From Planctomycetia bacterium (GTDB lineage Bacteria; Planctomycetota; Planctomycetia; Pirellulales; UBA1268): a DNA stretch of 35,887 nucleotides. Below the pieces are notes generated by a model that was not told the origin of the DNA, searched no databases, and saw only the letters and a program-made list of their open reading frames with translations. Positions 17,745-26,783 of this stretch are shown here, piece after piece. Each line of letters opens with the position of its first letter. The stretch's first letter is position 1. The translations under genes and the position numbers were made by a program. Location: positions 1 to 35,887 of the forward strand of contig JAPLNQ010000101.1 of the NCBI GenBank assembly GCA_026401075.1, written 5' to 3'.

Positions 17745-20700
17745 TTACATGATGGGCGGGCGGACCGCAGATCGGCGACTTGGAGCCGTCGGTACGAGCG
17801 AGAACAGCTCGGGAGCCGGCATCACGGGGAGCGATCGCGACGAGGCAGCCGAACTTGTCGTGACGAGCCGAAACGCGAGGGCACGGCTGGCTGTGGAGAC
17901 GTTGCCCGCCACGTCGATCTGTCTGACACGGACCACATTCCGGCCCTCGGTGGGCGTGTAGTCGGTGCTCCATTGACTCCATCCGGCACGTTCTTCGAAC
18001 GAATACTCGACCATCGCGGTCCTCTCCACCCGTCGCACCGACAGGGAGGGGTCGCGGGTCACGATGGCATAGAGGTTGATGCCGGCCAGGCGGGCAGGCA
18101 TCACCTGCGGCGCCACCGGCCGCGAGCGATCGAGTGTGAAGCTGAATGTGGTGGTGGGCGAGATATTGTTGGCCGCATCGATCTGGCGGACATGCACGAT
18201 GTTGCGACCGGCCTTGGACTGGAAGACAGGGTTCCACCGCAGCCCGCCATTCGTTGAATACTGAGTCCTCGCCCCGGGTTCCGATGCGACCACCAGCCGC
18301 CCGTCGCTCGTGATGCGATCGCTGGCGCTGAGCCCCGTGTCGCGGACGAGGGCAACCTGCGGAGCCTTCGGCGGGATCACGTCGGCCGTGCCCGGATACG
18401 TCGCGATGTTCCATGCCGAGCAGATCTGCTTGAGGCTGTAGAGGCCGTAGTTGGCCAGCGGCACGCCACGGCCTTCGTTGCCGTCGACAAAGATCGCGGT
18501 GGTGGGATCGGTCGAGCCGAGCAGGCCGGAGGCCTTCGTCATGAACGAAAGGAAGTCGGGCAGTTGCCAGTAGCCGAAGAACGGCAGGTCCTGCCCCTTC
18601 TCGGCGCTGAACATGAACGTGATCCGATTTTCGAGGCCGGCCGGCACGTTGGGCGCCTGCCAGTCCATGGTGAGCTCCGTAAACTTCCAGCCGCTCGCGG
18701 TTGTGACGTCGATCGCCGGCCCCGTCACCGAGAGCGACGTGCCCGACGGCACAGTGTCCTGCACCTTCCAGTACGGCGCCGTGGCAGGCAGAAGGTCGCC
18801 CGTCTCCGTGACGGATGTGATCGCGGAGTATTGCTGGAGTTCGTCGAAATTCGTGCCGCTGCCGCTCATCGTCAGGTTGCCGCTGGTGCCCGACACCATG
18901 ATCGTCCCCTGCCCCGCGGCATAGGGCCAGTCGAGCAGGCTCCGCTGAAAATCGGTCGCCGCGTCGGCCGGCGATCGGGGCGTGGGTGTCTTGCCGTCGG
19001 TGGCCCCGTTGTCGGTCATCCAGCGAAAGTAGGAGCCGGCCGAGGGGTGGTCGGGCGGAGTCGGCTTATTCGGAGGAGTCGGCGGCGGTGCATTGCCAAC
19101 GTAGGCCTCCATGTAGGCCATCGACAGGATCGGCTCAGACACGCCCGGCCTCCACGACGGATACCCCTGGGCGTCGAGGTACGGTTTGATCGGCGTGTAG
19201 GGAACGAGGCCGGCGAGGTCGCCCGTCGCTGGAAAAGTCGCTGTATTCATCTTGGCGAGCGTGTGCGAGTCGACCTCGAGGGCCATGCCGACCCCGAGCG
19301 ACTTCGTCACGGGTGACTGCCGTTTGGCCCAATCGAGCCAGCACGCGACATTCTGGTAGGCCACCGATCCGATGTTGGGGCCTGCCGAGCCCTTCGTCAG
19401 TTCCGGGTCGATCGTGATGCTGGTGATCACACCCTGCGGCACCTCTGCATTGGCGAGCAGTGTGGAGAACCAGCTGAGCGCGCGGGGCAGGTTGGCCCAG
19501 TCGGCTGGCAGCTCGATCGAGGCAGGCTGGCCTGAGAGGAGCGGGGTCCAGCCCGTGTCGGCCGCGCCGCTGGCGGAGGCCGGAAAGCTGGATCGGTCGA
19601 TGAGAATCTCGAGCGGAACTTTCTTGGCCCCCGACAGCTTGGCGAACTGCGTGAGGAAGCCGACGAAGTTGGTCGTTTTTGTGCCAACGACCGCCGTTGC
19701 CGTCGGGTCGTAGAAGCTGTTCTTCAAAACATCTGGATCGGTGACGTAGAGCACGAGCTTCGAGGGCGGGTGGTCGGCGAGGTAGCCGAGCAGCCAGTTG
19801 TGGTAGCCGGCCAGGGACACGGCATCGGTCGCGCACTCGCGATAGTCCCACATCACGAACCGCCAGTCGTCGAAGGAGGCGGGGGCGGCAGTGACCGAAT
19901 GGGATGCGGTATTGACCCAGGTGGCGGGCAGCAGCTGGTACTGGAAGACGCAGATATTCGGCTGCACCGTCGCATTCCAGAAGGGCACGAACTCCTTCGT
20001 GAAGGTCTGGCAGAAGTCGACGAAGTCATCCACGCCGGCACCGGGGCCGCCCGCAGGGGCGTCCCAGGTGCCGAAGGCGTCGATCAGCGAGCCGCCCACA
20101 CCGAGCTTCTCGCAGCTGAACATCAGGTAGGTCCGCGACAGATCGGTTGGCATGTTGCCCGACGTGTGCGTGCCGACGAGGTAGCCGAAGGTGCTGGCGG
20201 GATCATCGACCGACGGCGTGCCCAGCACTTCCTGCACCGGATCGGCCGCATTGCGGGCGCGCGTGTAGATCGTGTCGGGGGCCGCGGGCGAGGGATTCGG
20301 GACGCTTGCAGTTGACGCGTAGGCATCGACATAGGTCGTGCCAGCGCCCACCTGCTTGTACATGTTGTAGAGCTCGCAGTAGGCCGCATCGAGGAGGCGG
20401 GTGTCGGGGTCGCCGACCGTCCAGGTTGCCATCTGCGCGAGATTGGTGAAGCCGTGTGAGAAGCCGCTGCCGACGAAGCCGGGGTCGGCATGCATCGTCG
20501 GCCAGAGCGTCTTCTGGTAGTCGCGGATGGCCTGCAGCGTCTGCGGATCGGCGGAAATCTGGCTCGACTCCGCTTCGATCGTCACCTCGCTGATCAGCAG
20601 CCTCGACCCGTTGGCCGTCAGCACGTCGTTGGCATGGTCGGCCCAGTAGTAGGCCTTCTCCCATTTGTTGTCGTCGGTGAACGTGCCCCCGGTCGGGTTC

Positions 20701-21098
20701 CATGTCCAGGTCTGGCCGCCTGTGAAATCGGGGATGATGGCCACCTGTCCGGTGAAGCCGCGCTGGCTCAGCTGCAGGATCGAGGCGATCAGCCGCGACT
20801 GGGCGGTGAGTTGGAAGTTCGCGCTGATCGAGGTGTCGGATGACTCAGGATCGGCCAGCCGAAGCAGCAGCTTGTTGGACTCGAGCGGCTGGACGCTCGT
20901 GGCGTAGTCGACGATGCCCTGGTAGAAGGTGTCGTCACCGTTGTCGCCCTCGATCCACATGGCCACCGGGAGGCCGGCCGCGTCGAATGCGTGGCGCTGT
21001 TCGAGTGGCTCGATCGCTGGGGTGACCCCGGAGCGGCGTCGTGTGCGTTTCGTGCCGGCCGCAGGCCGGGAGGATCGATCAGAGGGGGCTTGCTTCAT
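17745..21098 (-). CDS. Large planctomycete extracellular protein with N-terminal IEPLEQRHAF motif and two C-terminal Ig-like repeats; function unknown
   Basis: 1117 aa; N-terminus 'RTRRRSGVTPAIEPLEQRHAFDAAG'; tandem Ig-like text 'GRNIVHVRQIDAANNIS' and 'GRNVVRVRQIDVAGNVS'. Confidence 0.8.
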   Translation of the reverse strand: MKQAPSDRSSRPAAGTKRTRRRSGVTPAIEPLEQRHAFDAAGLPVAMWIEGDNGDDTFYQGIVDYATSVQPLESNKLLLRLADPESSDTSISANFQLTAQSRLIASILQLSQRGFTGQVAIIPDFTGGQTWTWNPTGGTFTDDNKWEKAYYWADHANDVLTANGSRLLISEVTIEAESSQISADPQTLQAIRDYQKTLWPTMHADPGFVGSGFSHGFTNLAQMATWTVGDPDTRLLDAAYCELYNMYKQVGAGTTYVDAYASTASVPNPSPAAPDTIYTRARNAADPVQEVLGTPSVDDPASTFGYLVGTHTSGNMPTDLSRTYLMFSCEKLGVGGSLIDAFGTWDAPAGGPGAGVDDFVDFCQTFTKEFVPFWNATVQPNICVFQYQLLPATWVNTASHSVTAAPASFDDWRFVMWDYRECATDAVSLAGYHNWLLGYLADHPPSKLVLYVTDPDVLKNSFYDPTATAVVGTKTTNFVGFLTQFAKLSGAKKVPLEILIDRSSFPASASGAADTGWTPLLSGQPASIELPADWANLPRALSWFSTLLANAEVPQGVITSITIDPELTKGSAGPNIGSVAYQNVACWLDWAKRQSPVTKSLGVGMALEVDSHTLAKMNTATFPATGDLAGLVPYTPIKPYLDAQGYPSWRPGVSEPILSMAYMEAYVGNAPPPTPPNKPTPPDHPSAGSYFRWMTDNGATDGKTPTPRSPADAATDFQRSLLDWPYAAGQGTIMVSGTSGNLTMSGSGTNFDELQQYSAITSVTETGDLLPATAPYWKVQDTVPSGTSLSVTGPAIDVTTASGWKFTELTMDWQAPNVPAGLENRITFMFSAEKGQDLPFFGYWQLPDFLSFMTKASGLLGSTDPTTAIFVDGNEGRGVPLANYGLYSLKQICSAWNIATYPGTADVIPPKAPQVALVRDTGLSASDRITSDGRLVVASEPGARTQYSTNGGLRWNPVFQSKAGRNIVHVRQIDAANNISPTTTFSFTLDRSRPVAPQVMPARLAGINLYAIVTRDPSLSVRRVERTAMVEYSFEERAGWSQWSTDYTPTEGRNVVRVRQIDVAGNVSTASRALAFRLVTTSSAASSRSLPVMPAPELFSLVPTAPSRRSAVRPPIM

Positions 21099-21306
21099 GG
21101 ACTCGATGTTACCTTGACCGGTGCAAAAAGCGATTTCTGGGTGAAAGATCGCGGTTTTCCTTGCTTGCGCTGCGGGCTTGGATGGAGCACTTCAAACGTC
21201 ATAAAGAACAGTCAACTCCAACGTTCTCGGAGTAGTAACTATGATGGAAGTGAAGCACGCTGATGCCTCGGCGAGCAGGCTCCAGGAAGAGAAACGAGGG
21301 CGATGT

Positions 21307-24300
21307 ATGGCCATGGTGTTCAGTCGGTTTCGGGAAATCTGTGTGGGCGTCGTCCTCGTCGCTGCCGTCGCGTTGCCCGCGGTTGCGGTGCCCACGAGTG
21401 ATGCGGCGCCTGCCCCCAAGCCGCCCGTCGTCGCGGCCCGCTCGGATGAGCCGATGAAGGCCAGCGCGGCCTTCGGCATGCCCGCTGGCATGACGGTAAC
21501 GCTCTTTGCCGCTGAGCCCGATGTGGCGAACCCCGTCGCCTTCGCCATCGATGAGCAGGGGCGGGTCTTTGTCTGCGAGACTTTCCGGCAGAGTCGCGGT
21601 GTGAGCGACAACCGGGGACATACGAGCGAGTGGGTCGATGCCGATCTCGCCTCACAGTCGGTCGAGGACCGGCAGGCCTATCACCGTCGACTGCTCGGCG
21701 ACAAGGCCCGCGAGTGGGAGATCCACGATGATCGCCTGCGGCTGCTCGTCGATACCAACCGCGACGGCGTGGCCGACATGGCGACCGTCTTTGCGGATGG
21801 CTTCAACGGGCTTATCGAGGGGACGGCGGCCGGCGTCCTTGCCCGCCGCGGCGACGTGTTTCTCACGTGCATCCCGAGCCTCTACCGGCTGCGTGATCTC
21901 GATGGCGATGGCCGTGCCGATGCCACGCCGGCCGAGCGGGCCGTGCTCTCGACGGGCTATGGAGCTCGCGTGGCGTTTCGTGGCCACGACATGCACGGGC
22001 TCGTGCTCGGCCCCGATGGTCGGCTCTATTTCACGATCGGCGACCGCGGCTACAAGGTCGAATACAAGGACGACAAGGGCGAGGCCCACGTGGCCCATGA
22101 TCCGAGCAGCGGCGCGGTCTTTCGCTGCGAGCCGGATGGCTCCGGCCTCGAGGTGTTTGCAACGGGGCTCCGCAATCCGCAGGAGATCGCCTTCGACGAT
22201 CTCGGCAACCTCTTCACGGTCGACAACAACTCCGACGCGGGCGACAAGGCAAGGCTGGTGCACGTCATGCCCGGCAGCGACTCCGGCTGGAACATGGCCT
22301 TTCAGTATCTCGGCGACCGCGGGCCGTGGCATCGTGAGAAGATTTGGCATCTTGCTAACGCTTCACAGCCTGCGGGCCTCGTGCCGCCACTGGCACACAT
22401 CGGTGCTGGCCCGTCGGGCTTTGCCGCCTATCCCGGCAGCGGTCTGCCGGCCCACTTCGATGGACGCTTCCTCCTGGCCGATTTTCGTGGCGGCCCTGCC
22501 GGTAGTTCGGTGCGAAGCTTCCGCCTGCGGCCGAAGGGGGCGAGCTTCGAGCCCTTCGACGAGGAGGAGACGTTCAAGAACGTGCTCGCGACCGATGTCG
22601 AGTTTGGCCCGGACGGGGCCGTCTGGGTGAGCGACTGGGTGCAGGGCTGGAACGGTGAGGGCAAGGGCCGTATCTGGCGTTTTACGCCCAGCGAGCCAAA
22701 GACGACGGATGATGGCGACGTGGCGGCGCTGCTGGCGGGCGATTGGTCTGCACTGGCATCGCCGAGACTCGCGCAGTTGTTGGGCCATACCGATCGGCGG
22801 CTCAGGTGTGAGGCGCAGTGGGAACTGGCCCGTCGCGGAGAGGCAACACCTTTCGAGGCGATCGTTGCAGATCAATCGCAGCCGCTGCTGGCACGCGTGC
22901 ATGCCCTCACAGGAATCTGCCAGATCGCCCGCCGGATGTCCCGCGGGAACGGTGATGGCTCGGCAGCACAGAAGTTGCTGGCGGTGATCGCCGCCGCAGT
23001 CGCCGATCCAGCCTGGGAGATCCGCTCTGTGGCAGCGCGAAACCTGGGCGAGGCATGGGCCGGCCGAGTGGATACTGCTGACGGTGGAATAGCCTCAAGC
23101 TTGCAGGCGTCTCGTGCTGCGTTGCTCGACCGGCTTGCCGACGACAACCTCCAGGTGCGGGCCGCGGCGGCCATCGCACTCGGGCAGTTGGGCACCGGTT
23201 CTGATCTGGTGGTGCAGGCGCTTGTCGCCATGGCGGAGCGTGATGTCCAAGGCGACCATGTCGACCCGCACCTCCGTCATGCGATCGTGATGGGCTTCGC
23301 AGGAGCCGTCGATGCACCGGCGCGGGCGGTGTTCGTCGAGCATGCCTCGACGGCTGTGCGGCTCGTCGACTGCCTTGCCATGCGACGGTGCCGCGATAGC
23401 CAAGTCGCGAGGTTTCTCGCTGACAGCGACCCGCGGATCGTGCTGGAGGCGGCGCGGGCCATTCATGATCTCCCGATGACGAATCTCCTGCCGGCGCTGG
23501 CGGCATGTGCGACCTATCAGCCGCCGCAGGGCAAGGTGGACGACGCGTTGGTGCGACGCGTGATTTCCGCCGCCGAAAAGTCGGGCACACCGGAGGCGGC
23601 GCGGCTGCTCACTGTCGTGGCCGCGCGGAGCGATCTGCCCACTGACCGTCGAGTGGAGGCGATCGACGCCCTGCGGGTCTGGGCGAAGCCGCCACAGAGA
23701 AACCGGGTCAATGGCGTGTGGCAGTTTCACTCGGCTTCACGTGATCCAGTCGTGGCTCGCGTGGCGCTCGAGGCCGCCCTGCCGGAGTTACTTGGATCGA
23801 GGCTTGACGAGCCGCTGCGGTTCGCTGTGCTCCAGGCGGCGACCGAACTGGGGATCACGTCGACGGGTTCGATGCTCGTGAACTGGTGCTACGACACGAC
23901 ATGCTCGCCGGCCTCGCGGGCGAAGGCGCTCGGCAGCCTGCTGGCGTCGAAACCAGCGGCTGCGGTCGAGGTGTCAGAAAAACTCCGCGATGACCCGCAG
24001 CCGGCGGTGCGAATGGCGGCGCGACGCGTCCGTGCGACACATCTTCCGGCGGAGCAGGTCGTGCCCGAACTGGAAGCGGCGGTCAGCTCGGCGGATCTTG
24101 CCGAGCGGCAGGCGGCCGTCAGCCTGCTGGCCGAAATGGATGCTCCGGCGTGTGTTGAAGCGGTGAAGACTCTGACGGCGAAGCTCGATGCGGGCTCGCT
24201 CGATCCGACGATCCATCTTGAGGTTCGCGAGGCCGCGCAGAAGCGGTTGGGCCGCGAGGTCGCCGCAGCGCCGGCATCCGGGAGCAGCGAGGATATGGTC

Positions 24301-24759
24301 GCCGCCTGGAGCGACACGCTCGAAGGCGGCGATGTTGCGCGTGGCCGCGACCTCTTCTTCACGAAGGGTGAGGTCTCTTGTGTGAGGTGCCATCACGCCG
24401 AGGGCAAGGGGGGCGATGTCGGGCCAAAGCTCGATGGCATCGCCGCCACAAAACAGCGGCCGTATCTACTCGAGAGCATCGTGGCCCCGAATGCAACGGT
24501 GGCCGAGGCCTATCGCACGACGGTCTTTCTCACCGATGAGGGCGTGACCGTTGCCGGAATCCTTGTGTCAGAGAATGCGGATACGGTGAAGCTCAAGCTG
24601 GCCGATGGCACGGTCAAAGACGTCAAGGTAGCATCGATCGACGAACGCACGAGCGGCCCCAGTTCGATGCCCGCCGACCTGGTCGGCAAACTCACCCGCC
24701 GGGAGCTCCGTGATTTGATCGCCTGGATGGCGAGCCTCACGAAGCCACCGAAGCCCTAG
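21307..24759 (+). CDS. PVC-type haem-binding CxxCH protein: membrane-bound dehydrogenase-like propeller, HEAT repeats, C-terminal cytochrome c domain
   Basis: Signal peptide MAMVFSRFREICVGVVLVAAVALPAVA; 'MTVTLFAAEPDVANPVAFAIDEQGRVFVCETFR'; 'FATGLRNPQEIAFDDLGNLFTVDNNSDAGD'; HEAT-like 'NLQVRAAAAIALGQLG'; 'CVRCHHAEGKGGDVGPKLDGIA'. ORF opens at 21241 but 21307 is the likely start. Confidence 0.92.
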   Translation: MAMVFSRFREICVGVVLVAAVALPAVAVPTSDAAPAPKPPVVAARSDEPMKASAAFGMPAGMTVTLFAAEPDVANPVAFAIDEQGRVFVCETFRQSRGVSDNRGHTSEWVDADLASQSVEDRQAYHRRLLGDKAREWEIHDDRLRLLVDTNRDGVADMATVFADGFNGLIEGTAAGVLARRGDVFLTCIPSLYRLRDLDGDGRADATPAERAVLSTGYGARVAFRGHDMHGLVLGPDGRLYFTIGDRGYKVEYKDDKGEAHVAHDPSSGAVFRCEPDGSGLEVFATGLRNPQEIAFDDLGNLFTVDNNSDAGDKARLVHVMPGSDSGWNMAFQYLGDRGPWHREKIWHLANASQPAGLVPPLAHIGAGPSGFAAYPGSGLPAHFDGRFLLADFRGGPAGSSVRSFRLRPKGASFEPFDEEETFKNVLATDVEFGPDGAVWVSDWVQGWNGEGKGRIWRFTPSEPKTTDDGDVAALLAGDWSALASPRLAQLLGHTDRRLRCEAQWELARRGEATPFEAIVADQSQPLLARVHALTGICQIARRMSRGNGDGSAAQKLLAVIAAAVADPAWEIRSVAARNLGEAWAGRVDTADGGIASSLQASRAALLDRLADDNLQVRAAAAIALGQLGTGSDLVVQALVAMAERDVQGDHVDPHLRHAIVMGFAGAVDAPARAVFVEHASTAVRLVDCLAMRRCRDSQVARFLADSDPRIVLEAARAIHDLPMTNLLPALAACATYQPPQGKVDDALVRRVISAAEKSGTPEAARLLTVVAARSDLPTDRRVEAIDALRVWAKPPQRNRVNGVWQFHSASRDPVVARVALEAALPELLGSRLDEPLRFAVLQAATELGITSTGSMLVNWCYDTTCSPASRAKALGSLLASKPAAAVEVSEKLRDDPQPAVRMAARRVRATHLPAEQVVPELEAAVSSADLAERQAAVSLLAEMDAPACVEAVKTLTAKLDAGSLDPTIHLEVREAAQKRLGREVAAAPASGSSEDMVAAWSDTLEGGDVARGRDLFFTKGEVSCVRCHHAEGKGGDVGPKLDGIAATKQRPYLLESIVAPNATVAEAYRTTVFLTDEGVTVAGILVSENADTVKLKLADGTVKDVKVASIDERTSGPSSMPADLVGKLTRRELRDLIAWMASLTKPPKP

Positions 24760-24777
24760 CACGGAATCCAGCGGCGG

Positions 24778-26052
24778 TCAGAAAATTGCCTGAAGGAGTG
24801 CGCCGACCGCGGCGGCCGCTGCGACCACGACCGGCGTCGAGGCCCAGCCGCGGAGCAACGCCACGGCACTGACGATCGCCACGGCAATGGGCAGAAGCGA
24901 CAGTTGGCCTTCTGGCAGGAACGAGGCGAACGCGAGCTTGAGGCCCAGCAATACGATGGCCGCGACGACGGCTGCGCCGATCGCCGTCATCGCCCGGCCC
25001 AGACCCGACGTTGGCCGGATGCTCCGCACGAGCGGCGCTAGCGCAAAGACCATCGCGAACGAAGGGATGAACGCGAAGAGCGTGGCGATCGCGGCCCCCT
25101 CGAGGCCGGCTGCCGCGGCGCCGGCGGTATCGGTCTTCCAGCCGGCGAGAAACCCGATGAACGTGACGACGAGGATCAGCGGGCCCGGCGTGGCCTCCCC
25201 CATGGCGAGCGCATCGAACCGTTCGGCGGGCGCGAGCCAGCCGCGGGCGACCGACTCATCGAGCGCCCACGGCACGACCGCGTAGGCGCCACCCAGCGAG
25301 AGGAGCGTCGTCTCGGTGAAGAGCGCGGCGATGTCGGCGCCGCGTCCACCCGCCAGATGGAGCAGGCTGACAACGAGATAGGCTGCTCCCCAGATCGCGG
25401 TCCAGACAGCGGCGGTGATGACTGCGTGGTGGATCGGCGATCGGCCGCGTGCAGGTGCGGTGTCTGCAGGCTCTGCAGGCATGGCGGGCTCCGCACGGCC
25501 TGCGTGGGCATCCTTACCGCCCGCTCGAGGCGCGAGGTCGAACGGCAGCAGGAAGCCCACGATTCCCGCCACCAGCACCACGAGCGGAAAACTCGCGCCT
25601 GCGGCAAGCGCCGCCAAGGCGCCGATCGCGATCACGACTGCCGCCGGTGAGCGGAGCGATTTTCTTCCGATCCGCCAGGCGGCGAGCGAGACCAGTGCCA
25701 CGACCGCCGGCCGGGTGCCCGCGAACGCCGCCGCGACGAGCGGAAGGTGTTCCCCAGCGGCATGGAGCCAGGCGAGCGCCGTCACGAGCAGGGCGCCGGG
25801 AATCACGAAGAGCGTGCCGGCGAGTAGTCCACCGGCCACCCCGCCCTGCCGCCAGCCGGCGTAGGTGGCCAGCTGCTGGGCCTCCGGGCCCGGCAGGAGC
25901 ATGCACAGCCGCATGGCAGCGAGGAATTCTTCTTCGTCGAGCCACTTGTGGCGTTCCACCACCTCACGGTGCAGGATGGCGACCTGCCCCGCCGGGCCGC
26001 CAAAGCCCGTGGCACCGATCATGAGCCATGTCTTCCAGGCGCCGGGCTTCAT
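24778..26052 (-). CDS. chrA: Chromate transporter (two-domain CHR family)
   Basis: 'GATGFGGPAGQVAILHREVVERHKWLDEEEFLAAMRLCMLLPGPEAQQLATYAGWRQGG' and second half 'TETTLLSLGGAYAVVPWALDESV...AMGEATPGPLILVVTFIGF'. Start taken at MKPGAWKTW (26052), not the 26358 extension. Confidence 0.93.
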   Translation of the reverse strand: MKPGAWKTWLMIGATGFGGPAGQVAILHREVVERHKWLDEEEFLAAMRLCMLLPGPEAQQLATYAGWRQGGVAGGLLAGTLFVIPGALLVTALAWLHAAGEHLPLVAAAFAGTRPAVVALVSLAAWRIGRKSLRSPAAVVIAIGALAALAAGASFPLVVLVAGIVGFLLPFDLAPRAGGKDAHAGRAEPAMPAEPADTAPARGRSPIHHAVITAAVWTAIWGAAYLVVSLLHLAGGRGADIAALFTETTLLSLGGAYAVVPWALDESVARGWLAPAERFDALAMGEATPGPLILVVTFIGFLAGWKTDTAGAAAAGLEGAAIATLFAFIPSFAMVFALAPLVRSIRPTSGLGRAMTAIGAAVVAAIVLLGLKLAFASFLPEGQLSLLPIAVAIVSAVALLRGWASTPVVVAAAAAVGALLQAIF

Positions 26053-26276
26053 CCGGCCTTGCTCTGCGTCGGTGGCACCTCGAGCTCCGACATCAGAAGG
26101 AGATCGACGACGCTGTAACTGTCGTCGGGCTGGAACACGATCACGGTGCGGCCGGTCGGTGACACGGCCACGAAATCCGGATGTGCCACGGGAAAGACCC
26201 GCCCATCGACCATGTGAATGGTGAAGGCGCGAAATGGCTGCTGCCTGATGGTCGCGCGGAATTGCTCGATGGTCAT
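26049..26276 (-). CDS. Small conserved hypothetical protein, 4-nt overlap with chrA start
   Basis: MTIEQFRATIRQQPFRAFTIHMVDGRVFPVAHPDFVAVSPTGRTVIVFQPDDSYSVVDLLLMSELEVP; ORF track gives 26049..26354, ATG at 26276 is the likely start. Confidence 0.75.
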   Translation of the reverse strand: MTIEQFRATIRQQPFRAFTIHMVDGRVFPVAHPDFVAVSPTGRTVIVFQPDDSYSVVDLLLMSELEVPPTQSKAG

Positions 26277-26354
26277 GACGTCGAATTCTCCACGGCGGGT
26301 TGATCCCAGTCGATGCACAGAACCTTGCCGAAAAAGATATACGCACGTACACAC

Positions 26355-26705
26355 TCATGTCAACCCGCAGATGAGGCTTGTCCCGGTGCGGCGATTCTCC
26401 CGCATGATGCAGCAGAGTTCGTCGCCGCCGGGCGAGCGGAACACGGAGGGCTCGCAGGGATCTTTTCCACCAAGTGTCGTGCCATCGCAGGCCATGACAG
26501 GATCCGACCAGGTGAACCCGCCGTCGCGGGTGACCGACTGGAGCACCTGAAGATCGGCATCCTTTCCCCCTGCGCCCCGGTGGAACATACCGAGCGTCGA
26601 GCCATCCTTCAGTGGCACCAGGCTGGAGAACGTCATCACGTTGCGGAACGGGGCATCGCTGGCGAGGGGCGTCGAAAGTGGCGGCTCCTCACGCCAGGGA
26701 TATGA
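26355..26705 (-). pseudogene. Truncated sialidase/BNR-repeat protein remnant lacking both termini
   Basis: Frame reads (no start) [78 protein letters not shown]...[25 protein letters not shown] then ICGLT*. Sialidase-like text runs upstream of the first possible start to the hairpin at 26703. Confidence 0.75.
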
Positions 26706-26783
26706 AAAGGGGACGCAGCTCTTTTCTTCATCCGTGCGCTCCGTCTGGTGAAAGGTGAAGAAAAGAGCTGCGTCCCCTTTTCA
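26703..26783. repeat. Perfect inverted repeat: 28-nt arms, 25-nt loop
   Basis: 26703-26730 tgaaaaggggacgcagctcttttcttca; 26756-26783 tgaagaaaagagctgcgtccccttttca. Confidence 0.95.

Noticed and set aside
21178-21205. Possible sigma70-like promoter TTGGAT-18-TAAAGA upstream of the PVC haem protein
   Set aside because: Weak match and planctomycete promoter consensus is poorly defined; not supportable from sequence alone.
22337-22360. gagaagatttggcatcttgct resembles the AAGAT...ATCTT palindrome core
   Set aside because: Lies inside the PVC haem gene, encodes the plausible residues EKIWHLA, and lacks the GTGGC head; probably chance.
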